64,000 bases of DNA from Nonomuraea polychroma. Lineage in GTDB: Bacteria; Actinomycetota; Actinomycetes; Streptosporangiales; Streptosporangiaceae. The notes beneath the pieces were generated by a model. The model was not told the origin of the DNA and made no database searches. It saw nothing but the letters and a program-made list of their open reading frames with translations. This document shows, piece after piece, positions 25,144-32,956 of this stretch. A program made the translations under genes and the position numbers. The first letter of the stretch is position 1. Each line of letters starts with the position of its first letter. The DNA is taken from NCBI RefSeq assembly GCF_004011505.1, contig NZ_SAUN01000001.1, forward strand, positions 1,364,001 through 1,428,000, given 5' to 3'.

Positions 25144-26598
25144 TCAGCAGCTGGGCGGCTGCAGTCGTGCGGGCGCTCGCTCGTCCTTGGGACCCGTGAC
25201 CGTGCCGGTCTCCTGGGAGCCCAGGAGGGCGCGGGTGAGCGCCTGATTGTCGCCCGCCATGGCCTGCAGGGCCGTGTCGAAGTGGCCGTCGGTGAGTGCG
25301 GGCTCGTCCGAGCGCAGCGCGACCAGGATGACGCGGCGCAGCAGTTCCTTGATGAAGGACGCGGTGACGCCCTCGGTGGCGGCGACCACCTTGGCGACGT
25401 CGGCCACGATGGGCTGGTTCCGGGCGTACAGAAGGATCAGACGCTCCCGGGCGGCCGCGTCGGGGGGCGGGATCTCCACCGCGAGGTCCACCCGGCCGGG
25501 CCGCTGGACCAGGGCCTTCTCCAGGGCCTCGACACGGTTGGTCGTCAGGACGAACGTCACGTCGACGTCGCCGCTGATCCCGTCCATGGCGTCCAGCAGG
25601 GAGAACAGCAGCGGGCTGGTCTCGTACTGGCTGCGGTCCTCGGCGATCAGGTCGACGTCCTCGACGACCACGATGGACGGCGCGAGTTTACGGGCCATCG
25701 CCACCGCGTAGTCGATCTTGCGCATGGCGGGGCCCGTCATCAGCACCGCCGTGTGGTCGCGCAGCCGGCCGATGAGGTAACGCGTGGTGTGGGTCTTGCC
25801 GGTGCCGGGCGGGCCGTAGAGCAGCAGCCCCCGGCGCAGGTGCTGACCGGCCGCGGTGAGGCGGCCGGCCAGCTCGGCGATGCCCACGATGTGATCCTCG
25901 ATGGCCTCGAGCCGCCCCTCCGGCAGGATCACCTCCTCGGCGCCGAGCTCCGGGCGGGGCAGGAAGGTGAGCAGCTCGTTGTCCCGGTGCTCGCTGAATC
26001 CGAAGCTGAGCACCTGGCCGCGGAACGGATCGTGCTCCCGCATGAGCCGGTCGATCTCGCCGCGTACGGCAGTGGCCGCCTGGCGGCCGGCCGACAGCAC
26101 GGTGAGCAGGCTGTAGGCGTCGTAGTCGTCCCTGTTGCTCAGCCCGATGACGACCGGGCTGCCGTCGGGCGCTGTCGTCGCGACCAGGCCGAGCTGCACG
26201 ACCTCGATGGTGGCGTCGGGGCCGATCGGGGCGGTGCCGTAGTCGGGGCGGCCGAACATCCGGCTGCCCTCGCGCATCGCCGACAGCAGCATGTTGATGA
26301 TGCTCTCCCAGCGCCGCTCCCCGCCGACGATGCCGAACCACTGAGCGCCGGGGGAGTGCGCGTCCAGGTAGAGGTCGGCGGCGACCTGCAGCGCCGCGTG
26401 CTCGTACAGCCGGTACTTCTCCTCCACGACCACGACGTCGCTGAGCGGGCAGCCGAGATGCCCGGTCACCTTCGTGATCAGGGGAGAGGCGGCGTTGTCC
26501 GCGCCGATGCGCTCGGCCACCGCGGTGTACACCTTCCGCAGGCTTTCGGCGAGCGCCCGCGCCTCCGTGAGTTCGATCTCGGTCACACGGACCATCAT
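25144..26598 (-). CDS. AAA+ ATPase of unknown role
   Basis: The product is 484 aa from ATG 26598 (MMVRVTEIE). A further TTG upstream is less likely. An N-terminal region of about 230 residues has no recognised fold. It is followed by a classical AAA module: Walker A GPPGTGKT (262-269), Walker B SIVVVEDVDLIAED, sensor 1 FVLTTNRVEAL, and the Arg finger in VQRPGRVD. The C-terminal helical lid ends in a Pro-rich tail. It is of the SpoVK/CDC48 unfoldase-like type. It is divergent from an unknown 188-aa protein, which may be a partner. Substrate unknown. Confidence 0.85.
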   Translation of the reverse strand: MMVRVTEIELTEARALAESLRKVYTAVAERIGADNAASPLITKVTGHLGCPLSDVVVVEEKYRLYEHAALQVAADLYLDAHSPGAQWFGIVGGERRWESIINMLLSAMREGSRMFGRPDYGTAPIGPDATIEVVQLGLVATTAPDGSPVVIGLSNRDDYDAYSLLTVLSAGRQAATAVRGEIDRLMREHDPFRGQVLSFGFSEHRDNELLTFLPRPELGAEEVILPEGRLEAIEDHIVGIAELAGRLTAAGQHLRRGLLLYGPPGTGKTHTTRYLIGRLRDHTAVLMTGPAMRKIDYAVAMARKLAPSIVVVEDVDLIAEDRSQYETSPLLFSLLDAMDGISGDVDVTFVLTTNRVEALEKALVQRPGRVDLAVEIPPPDAAARERLILLYARNQPIVADVAKVVAATEGVTASFIKELLRRVILVALRSDEPALTDGHFDTALQAMAGDNQALTRALLGSQETGTVTGPKDERAPARLQPPSC

Positions 26599-26704
26599 CA
26601 CCGCTGGGCAGGCTCCGCGGAATGAGTAGGCGGTACTCAATCGGAGGAGCGGCGGGAAATGCCTGGCGGCGATGGAGATCCACTACGCCGGTAGAATGCC
26701 TGAT

Positions 26705-27271
26705 ATGCGGCGATTGACCAGTACGGTGGTCGTGGTGGCAGGGGACGGCGCTGGAGACGTGGTCGCGGGCCTGGACGGGCTGCACAACGTGCGGGCGATC
26801 CCGCGAGGGGAGCGCCGGCCGGCCGAGGTGATGGAGCTCGCGGCGCGATCGGCGGCGACGTACGTGGTGCACGACGCCGACCCGCTGGCCGACGTGGCCG
26901 CGGCGTGGACGGGGTACTTCGACGGCACGGGCGTCGTCGGCGGCCTGGAGGTGGCCATCGAGGCCGCGCTGGGCGAGCTGCGCGGCGACCGGCTGGTGCT
27001 GCCCGACTACTACCTTGTCCTGGATCCCGACGGGATGACGGAGACCTGGCGGCACTGGTGGCTCGGGGTGCTGGCGGGCGCCGCGCCCGTACGGGTCGTG
27101 CCGGTGCACGCCTCGGCGGCCGCGGTCGGGGAGGAGCTGGGCCGGCTGTCCGCGGGCCGCTGGTGGCCCGCGGACCTGGAGACGTGGCTGCGCGGTCTGC
27201 CCCGGGTGGTGCCCGACCGTGCCGGTCTGCCGAGCGGCGGACGTATGACGCCTGTCACCTCCGTCGCGTGA
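26705..27271 (+). CDS. Unknown protein divergent from the AAA+ ATPase
   Basis: The product is 188 aa from ATG 26705 (MRRLTSTVVVVAGDG); ATG 26696 and 26672 are alternatives. It has alternating beta strands and Ala/Val-rich helices, several Trp residues (TWRHWWLGVL, RWWPADLETWL), and no signal or membrane segment. I do not recognise it. Its start is about 105 bp from that of the ATPase at 26598, so they could share regulation and perhaps function. Confidence 0.6.
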   Translation: MRRLTSTVVVVAGDGAGDVVAGLDGLHNVRAIPRGERRPAEVMELAARSAATYVVHDADPLADVAAAWTGYFDGTGVVGGLEVAIEAALGELRGDRLVLPDYYLVLDPDGMTETWRHWWLGVLAGAAPVRVVPVHASAAAVGEELGRLSAGRWWPADLETWLRGLPRVVPDRAGLPSGGRMTPVTSVA

Positions 27272-27318
27272 CATCCAGGACTTCCGGAACGTCCCCCGTC
27301 GTCGGCACCCTTGCTGTG

Positions 27319-27504
27319 GTGAACGACAACATGTCCACGGTGTGGCTGAGCATCACGGCGGGCTGCCTGGCAGTGGCGTTCGCCCTTGTGGTGAACGGTG
27401 TGACGGGGGTCCTCCAGGTCGTCCTGATGGCCGTGCTCGGCATCGCCGAACTGGTCTGCTTCGCCCTGCTGGTCGCCAAGGCGGCCGGTCGCCCGCGCGG
27501 CTGA
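27319..27504 (+). CDS. Tiny two-segment membrane protein
   Basis: The product is 61 aa from GTG 27319 (ATG 27331 also possible). Two hydrophobic segments are evident (WLSITAGCLAVAFALVV and VLQVVLMAVLGIAELVCFALLV), separated by NGVTG, with a basic tail GRPRG. No function is recognised. It converges on the alginate-lyase-like gene 13 bp away. Confidence 0.5.
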   Translation: MNDNMSTVWLSITAGCLAVAFALVVNGVTGVLQVVLMAVLGIAELVCFALLVAKAAGRPRG

Positions 27505-27517
27505 AAGGGCCGACGCT

Positions 27518-28720
27518 TCAGTTCGGGTTGCCGGCGTGGGTGAGGGTCTCCCAGGCGACGAAGAGATTGTTGGTGCCCGCCGGGCGCTGCCGCTCGGTGA
27601 GGGTCTGGGTGTTGGACATCGCGATGCCCATGCGATGGTTCAGGGCGTTGAAGCCGACCTCCGTGACCGGGCCCAGGCCCAGGGTGAGGTTGCCGCCGCA
27701 CAACCAGGAGGGCACGGCCGCACCGAGCTGGTATTTGGCGTGCAGGCCGAGCGCGTGCCGCAGCCGGTCGGCGATCTCGGGGTAGAGGTCCTGCCCCTGG
27801 ATCCGGGCCGTCTCGGCGATGTGCGCGATTGCCGCGAGACCGTAGCCGGTGTGGGTGAGGTCGCGGCAGGTCTCCTGGGACAGCCCGTCGACGAAGGTCT
27901 CCTGGCCGTGCCAGTACGCGACGACCTCGGACCGCGTGTCGATGCTGCTGCCGGCCGGTCCCTTGGGGAAGGCGCCGTCGCTGGTCAGGTAGATGTAGGC
28001 GGGCATGCGAGCCCGGAACGTGCTCACGGCCTTGTCGTAGGCGGCCCTGTCCTCCAGGAACACCGCGATCCCGATGGCCGCGTCCATCATCGACAACTCC
28101 CAGTTGCCGTTCGTGGTGGCCCTGCCGTTGATGACCTCGGGCAGGTAGACGTTTCTGAGCATGGTCGCGAAGCGGTTGACGCCTGTGGCGGACCACCCGG
28201 TGTACGTGTACCGGATGATCTCGGCCGCCCTGGGCCAGGACGAGCCGGCCCACCCGGTCTGGAGCGGGGCGTTGCTGTTGGTGTGGTCGGTGATCACGGC
28301 GGACCAGGCGTCCATGATCTGGATGGCCTTCTGCGCGTACCGGCTGTCGCGGGAGATGTACCAGATCAGCGCGTCGGTGTAGGCGGCGAGCGCGTCCTGG
28401 CGCTCGTCGGTGCAGCCGTAGTTGGGGTTGGAGTACGAGCCGCACTCCACGACGGCCCGCGGCTTCGGGGTGCGCGACAACGACGCGAGGCTGCTGGCGA
28501 CCATCTGGTCGTAGGCGGCCTTCCACGGCTGGGCGCCTGCGTTCACCTTGGAGCGGACGAAGTCGAGCTGTGCCTTGCTGACCAGCACGCCGGGGTGCGC
28601 GAACGTCGCCGGCGCGCTGCCTGCCACAGCGGTGGGCGCTGACAGGGTTGCGACGATCAGTGTGATGACCAGCGCGACGGGGAGTAACAACAGGCTCCTG
28701 CGCGTCAGGGGACGGACCAC
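27518..28720 (-). CDS. Secreted alginate-lyase-like protein
   Basis: The product is 400 aa from GTG 28720, with a GGAGG site 12 nt upstream. It has a Sec signal (PLTRRSLLLLPVALVITLIV, cleaved near VAGSAPA). The (alpha/alpha) barrel has alginate lyase (PF05426-like) landmarks: HPGVLVSKAQLDFVRSKV, then GNWELSMMDAAIGIAVFL, and ETCRDLTHTGYGLAAIAHIAE with a candidate catalytic Arg/His/Tyr cluster. It would act outside the cell on uronate-containing polysaccharide. A perfect 19-bp palindrome directly upstream suggests local control. Confidence 0.85.
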   Translation of the reverse strand: MVRPLTRRSLLLLPVALVITLIVATLSAPTAVAGSAPATFAHPGVLVSKAQLDFVRSKVNAGAQPWKAAYDQMVASSLASLSRTPKPRAVVECGSYSNPNYGCTDERQDALAAYTDALIWYISRDSRYAQKAIQIMDAWSAVITDHTNSNAPLQTGWAGSSWPRAAEIIRYTYTGWSATGVNRFATMLRNVYLPEVINGRATTNGNWELSMMDAAIGIAVFLEDRAAYDKAVSTFRARMPAYIYLTSDGAFPKGPAGSSIDTRSEVVAYWHGQETFVDGLSQETCRDLTHTGYGLAAIAHIAETARIQGQDLYPEIADRLRHALGLHAKYQLGAAVPSWLCGGNLTLGLGPVTEVGFNALNHRMGIAMSNTQTLTERQRPAGTNNLFVAWETLTHAGNPN

Positions 28721-28736
28721 GACCTCATCCTCCTTA

Positions 28737-28755
28737 TTTAGGAAAGTTTCCTAAA
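28737..28755. promoter_or_regulatory. Perfect 19-bp palindrome upstream of the lyase gene
   Basis: TTTAGGAAA-G-TTTCCTAAA has perfect 9-bp arms. It sits 17 bp upstream of the lyase GTG and 105 bp upstream of the methyltransferase. TTAGGAAAnTTTCCTAA-type sites are found before many actinobacterial polysaccharide-degrading genes and are usually linked to ROK- or MarR-like repressors. No regulator gene is adjacent here. Confidence 0.6.
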
Positions 28756-28859
28756 AATGGTGAGATCGTAGTCCTGACATGGCTTCCTTACAAGACCCCA
28801 CAAGCACAAGAAGACCTTCTATGATCATTGTGATCAAACTCCGCGAGGAAGGACACTTT

Positions 28860-29663
28860 GTGGCCGAGAAGCCAGACGACTGGAAGAGTGCGATCGACAC
28901 GACCAGGCCCAGCATCGCCAGGGCCTACGACGTCGTCCTGCACGGCAAGGACAACTTCGAGGTCGATCGCGCCTTCGTCGCGGAGATCGTCAAGGTCGTT
29001 CCTGAGATCTATGACGTGGCGACCTACAACCGGCAGATGCTGGGCCGCGGTGTGCGGTTCCTGGTCGACCAGGGCATCACGCAGTTCATCGACCTGGGCT
29101 CTGGGCTGCCGACCGTGGAGAACACCCACCAGGTCGCCCAGCGCGCCAACCCCGAGTCGCGGGTGGTCTACGTCGACAACGACCCCATGGTGCTGGCCCA
29201 CGGCCGGGCTCTGCTGGCGGAGAACGAGCGCACCGCGGTGGTCACCTCGGACCTGCGCGACCCGGCGGCGATCCTCGGCGACGAGGCGGTCAAGCGGCTC
29301 ATCGATCTCGATCGCCCGGTCGGCGTGATGCTGGTCGGCATCCTGCATCACCTGCACGACGACGAGGACCCGCGGGGGATCGTCGAGGCGTACATGGCCG
29401 CGGTTCCGTCCGGCAGCTACCTCTTCATCACCCACTTCTGCGACTCGAGCCAGGATTCCCGTGACGCGGAGAAGAAGTTCCTCGCGCTCCTCGGCACCGG
29501 CAGGTTCCGCACCGTTGCCGAGATCACCGCCTTCTTCGACGGGTTCGAGCTGGTGGAGCCGGGTGTCGTGCCGCTGCCCTTGTGGCGTCCCGAGGAGGAT
29601 GTCCCCGAGAACCTGACCGTGGGCCAGCGCCTCATGTTCGGGGGCATCGCCCGCAAACCGTGA
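28860..29663 (+). CDS. SAM-dependent methyltransferase (Methyltransf_19 type)
   Basis: The product is 267 aa. GTG 28860 follows AGGAAGGA by 6 nt and is preferred over an upstream ATG at 28779. The opening WKSAIDTTRPSIARAYDVVLHGKDNFEVDR and ITQFIDLGSGLPTVENTHQ (SAM motif I) are characteristic of the actinobacterial PF04672 family, as is VVYVDNDPMVLAHGRALL. These are abundant in actinomycetes and their substrates are mostly unknown. It is followed by an FkbM-type methyltransferase. Confidence 0.9.
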   Translation: MAEKPDDWKSAIDTTRPSIARAYDVVLHGKDNFEVDRAFVAEIVKVVPEIYDVATYNRQMLGRGVRFLVDQGITQFIDLGSGLPTVENTHQVAQRANPESRVVYVDNDPMVLAHGRALLAENERTAVVTSDLRDPAAILGDEAVKRLIDLDRPVGVMLVGILHHLHDDEDPRGIVEAYMAAVPSGSYLFITHFCDSSQDSRDAEKKFLALLGTGRFRTVAEITAFFDGFELVEPGVVPLPLWRPEEDVPENLTVGQRLMFGGIARKP

Positions 29664-29703
29664 CCGTGCTCGCCGACCCCGAGTCCGCTGATTTGCTAGA
29701 GGC

Positions 29704-30603
29704 ATGGTGGCCATACGTGATGGGCGGGTGCTGCGGGGTGTCTGGCGACTCCTTCCGCGGTTGCCTCCAGGTGTGGCCCGAAGGGTCGCCCGGCTCATCG
29801 CGGGGGTGCAGGCGACACGGGAGTCCGGTTACTGGAAGACCGCCTACCGGATCTCGCCCAGGCTGGCGGCCGCGAACCCGCATCTCGGCAAGATCTCGCC
29901 GGAATGGGCGGAGACGGTACACGTTCGCAGGAACGGGCTGAGGCTCGAGCTGGACCTGCGCGACAACCTGCAGGCCATGCTCTACTACGCGGGGCGCTAC
30001 GAGCCGGACGTCCGCCGATTCCTCCGCCGGGAGCTCCGGCGTGGGGATGTCGTGGTGGACGTGGGGGCCCACATCGGCGTCCATGCTCTCGCCGCCGCAC
30101 GCATCCTGCGCCGCGCGGGCGGCGGCCGGGTGGTCGCCTTCGAGCCTGCCTCGGATTCCGCCGCGAAGCTGCGGGCCGCCGCCCGCCGTAACGGGCTGCC
30201 GGTCGAGGTGGTGCAGACCGCGCTGGGCGCCTATCACGGGACGGTCTCCCTGTACGGTGACACGCGTTATGACGCTGCCGACGCGGGAGTACGGTCCCAG
30301 TACGGCGATGCGGCATTGGTCGAGCAGGTGCCGGTTCGTCCCTTCGACGCCTGGGCCGAGGAGGCAGGGCTGAGCCGCCTCGACGTCGTCAAGATCGACG
30401 TGGAGGGAGCCGAGGCGGCCGTGCTCGCGGGCATGAGCCGATCCCTCCGGACGCTGCGGCCGCGGGCCGTGCTCATGGAGGTGAAGCAGCGCCAGCGTAC
30501 CGACGTGAGCGAGGAAGGGCTGCGCGACCTTCTCGGAGCGCACGGCTACATGAGGACTGCTCGCCTTGGTCACAACGAACTGTTCCGGCCCGTGCACGAT
30601 TGA
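29704..30603 (+). CDS. FkbM-family methyltransferase
   Basis: The product is 299 aa from ATG 29704. The SAM-binding motif DVVVDVGAHIGVHALAA (about 115-131) is followed by GRVVAFEPASDSAAKLR, and the C-terminal KIDVEGAEAAVLAGM is the FkbM signature. Such enzymes O-methylate sugars or polyketides. No biosynthetic cluster surrounds it. It converges on the isomerase gene at 30613. The product and acceptor are unknown. Confidence 0.88.
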   Translation: MVAIRDGRVLRGVWRLLPRLPPGVARRVARLIAGVQATRESGYWKTAYRISPRLAAANPHLGKISPEWAETVHVRRNGLRLELDLRDNLQAMLYYAGRYEPDVRRFLRRELRRGDVVVDVGAHIGVHALAAARILRRAGGGRVVAFEPASDSAAKLRAAARRNGLPVEVVQTALGAYHGTVSLYGDTRYDAADAGVRSQYGDAALVEQVPVRPFDAWAEEAGLSRLDVVKIDVEGAEAAVLAGMSRSLRTLRPRAVLMEVKQRQRTDVSEEGLRDLLGAHGYMRTARLGHNELFRPVHD

Positions 30604-30612
30604 AGCCACGCT

Positions 30613-32037
30613 TCAGGGTTGGACGTGTGTCACCTCTGCCTCCAGGAGGTCGGCCAGCGCGCGGAGGTCGGCCAGGCGGTGGCCGGTGCCGAGGGCCCAG
30701 TGGTGGGAGATGCCGCTGGCGCTCCAGGCGTCGGTCCACTCGCCCGGGTCGCACCCGAAGTCCACCCGCGAGGTCGTGTTGCCGATCTGCAGCAGCGGCC
30801 CCTCCACCACCTGGCCCTCCGACACCACGAACCCGTAGCGGCCGTCCCGGTCCTGCCGCAGCCCGAACGCGGTGACAGGCCCCCGCGTCACGTCGAACTC
30901 GACCGACACGCCCCACCCGCGCTTGCCGTGGTAGACGCCCAGGCCGCGCAGCAGCGGCTTGCGGGAGCTGATGGCCAGGTGGGCGGGGCCGTCATGGCCC
31001 ATCTCCACGTGGCCGCGGGCGAAGTCGAGCGCCTGCAACTCGGTGAACGAGCCGCCCGCGCCCAGCCGGTCCATGATCAGCATGGCGAGCGACGTCCGCA
31101 GCTCGTACTCGCCGGCCGCCGGGATGCCCCGGGCGGTCAGCAGGGACGCGCCGAGGATCATGCCCGCCCCGAGCCGTTCGTGGATCTCGCCGTCGAGCCC
31201 CCGGTGGTAATAGGCCAGGCTGTCCAGCCCGAAGTCCTCGACCAGCCGGTCCAGGCCGACCGACACGCGGGCCGCCCAGCCCAGGTCCTCCTCGTTGACC
31301 GAGTCCGCCAGCTCGAACACGTCCCGCGCCAGCGCGATCCGTTCGGCGGCCTCCTCGTCGGTGACCTTCTCCACGCGCACCCGCAGGTCGTCGAACTCCA
31401 GCACCTCGACGTGCCCGCCGAAGTTCGCGCTGACCAGCGTCAGGTCGGTGGCCACGTCCAGCATGCCAGGGTAGAGGTGGCCCATGAGGCCGTGCCGGCC
31501 ATGCCGCAGCGTGGCGCGGACGTGCGCGGCCCGCACCCACCGGCCGATCCGCTCCCACGCCCGCTCGTCCTCCAGGTAGCCGGAGACCGAGCGGAACGGG
31601 ACGCCGACGCGGGTGAAGGCGTTGGCCATCTCCGGCAGCGGGCAGGCGCCGCAGTAGGCCAGCCACTGCCCGGTGTCGAAGGTGGCGTGGTCCATCGACT
31701 CGGTCGGCTGCAGGTTGATCAGCAGCACGGGCGCGCCGCTGCGCTGCGCGATCGGCACGAGCATGGTGGCCGTCATGTACGTCGTGAGGAACCCGACGAT
31801 GAGGTCGCACCCGGCCGCGCGCAGCTTCTCGGCCGCCGCCGCGCCCTCCTGGGCGTCGGAGATGAAGCCCACGTCGACGACCTCGCAGTCCAGCGCCTTC
31901 ATCCGCTCGGACACCCGCGCGGCCGAGTGCTGGAGCTGGGGCAGCAGGTCCGGGAACTGCGGCCAGTACGCCCCCAGCCCTCCGGCGACCAGCCCCACCT
32001 TGGTGCGGGGCGGCGTGATGCGAGTGAACGTGTTCAC
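30613..32037 (-). CDS. L-arabinose/L-fucose isomerase-like protein
   Basis: The product is 474 aa from ATG 32037. It shares the N-terminal Rossmann-like domain of AraA-type isomerases (VGLVAGGLGAYWPQFPDLLPQL, then DLIVGFLTTYMTATMLVPIAQ) and a C-terminal barrel with Glu/His metal candidates (LDGEIHERLGAG, GHVEMGHDGPAHLA). It probably interconverts an aldose and ketose, perhaps L-rhamnose, L-fucose or L-arabinose. Context with a GH106-like alpha-L-rhamnosidase favours a deoxyhexose released by that enzyme. It is the last gene of a minus-strand operon starting at 34528. Confidence 0.8.
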   Translation of the reverse strand: MNTFTRITPPRTKVGLVAGGLGAYWPQFPDLLPQLQHSAARVSERMKALDCEVVDVGFISDAQEGAAAAEKLRAAGCDLIVGFLTTYMTATMLVPIAQRSGAPVLLINLQPTESMDHATFDTGQWLAYCGACPLPEMANAFTRVGVPFRSVSGYLEDERAWERIGRWVRAAHVRATLRHGRHGLMGHLYPGMLDVATDLTLVSANFGGHVEVLEFDDLRVRVEKVTDEEAAERIALARDVFELADSVNEEDLGWAARVSVGLDRLVEDFGLDSLAYYHRGLDGEIHERLGAGMILGASLLTARGIPAAGEYELRTSLAMLIMDRLGAGGSFTELQALDFARGHVEMGHDGPAHLAISSRKPLLRGLGVYHGKRGWGVSVEFDVTRGPVTAFGLRQDRDGRYGFVVSEGQVVEGPLLQIGNTTSRVDFGCDPGEWTDAWSASGISHHWALGTGHRLADLRALADLLEAEVTHVQP

Positions 32038-32053
32038 GGGCTTCTCCCTTCGC

Positions 32054-32944
32054 TCAGCGGACTTCGACCTCGATGATCCGCGTGTAGTCGTTGGCTCCGT
32101 TCGAGGCGAGCGCGACGATGCGGACGGCGTCCGCGGTGACGGGCGCGAAGTCCGACCGCACGTTGCCGGCGGTGTTGCCGCGCACCTGGGCGACCGTCTG
32201 CCACTGGCCGCTCACCTGGGCCTGGACGTCCCAGTCGCGCACCCCGTACCGGCTCGCCGGGTAGCGCTCGGTGTGGAGCGTGTACAGGTCCACGCGGGAG
32301 ACCTGCTTCGGGCCGCCCAGCGCGATGGCGACGGTGTCCGGCCAGGCGCGGGCGGTGGCGTCGTTCCAGCCGTTGCCGCCGGCCCAGCCGTTGGAGGAGC
32401 GGTCGCCGTCGGCGACGCTGCACGGCGGGTAGTTGGCGTTGGTGTGCTGGGAGGAGGCGGTGACCGGCCGGTGCAGCGCGAGGTTGCCGCCGTTGTCGAG
32501 CCGGTCGAGGGGGACCACCTCGACCGGCACCTGCAGCGTCTGCGCGGGGGTGCGCAGGCGCAGTCCGTACGTGCCCGCCTTCGCGCCAGGCGGGACGGCG
32601 ACCAGCAGCTTCGCGCCGAGCTCGTAGCCGGGCGGCAGGTAGCTGGTCAGCATCGAGCGGGAAGCGGTCAGCGGCGCGTCGATCTCGACGTTCATCGTGG
32701 CGTACGCGGCCTTCTTCGCGTCGCTGCGCATCCCGATCTCGATCTTGGCGGGGCAGGCGGGATCCACGCCCAGCGGGGCGACGAGCCGGTCGGCGCCGGC
32801 CCGGGGGATCAGCTTGCCGGTGCCCTTGGAGACGCCCGGCTTGACCTTGACGGACACCGAGGACGGAGGCTCCTCGGGGTCCCAGGCCGCGGCCGTGGTC
32901 AGTGCGACGGCGGCGGCGAGCGCGGCGGCGGCGAGCTTACGCAT
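32054..32944 (-). CDS. Secreted F5/8 type C (CBM32-like) protein
   Basis: The product is 296 aa from ATG 32944. A short signal peptide (MRKLAAAALAAAVALTTAAA) is followed by an Ig-like beta region of about 130 residues and then a C-terminal discoidin domain (about 150-296). The domain begins NLALHRPVTASSQHTNANYPPCSVADGD and ends DYTRIIEVEVR. Such domains bind galactose-type or other glycans. No catalytic domain is present, so it is probably a carbohydrate-binding helper. It sits 12 bp after the PhoD-like gene and before the isomerase. Confidence 0.82.
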   Translation of the reverse strand: MRKLAAAALAAAVALTTAAAWDPEEPPSSVSVKVKPGVSKGTGKLIPRAGADRLVAPLGVDPACPAKIEIGMRSDAKKAAYATMNVEIDAPLTASRSMLTSYLPPGYELGAKLLVAVPPGAKAGTYGLRLRTPAQTLQVPVEVVPLDRLDNGGNLALHRPVTASSQHTNANYPPCSVADGDRSSNGWAGGNGWNDATARAWPDTVAIALGGPKQVSRVDLYTLHTERYPASRYGVRDWDVQAQVSGQWQTVAQVRGNTAGNVRSDFAPVTADAVRIVALASNGANDYTRIIEVEVR

Positions 32945-32956
32945 CAGTCATACCTC

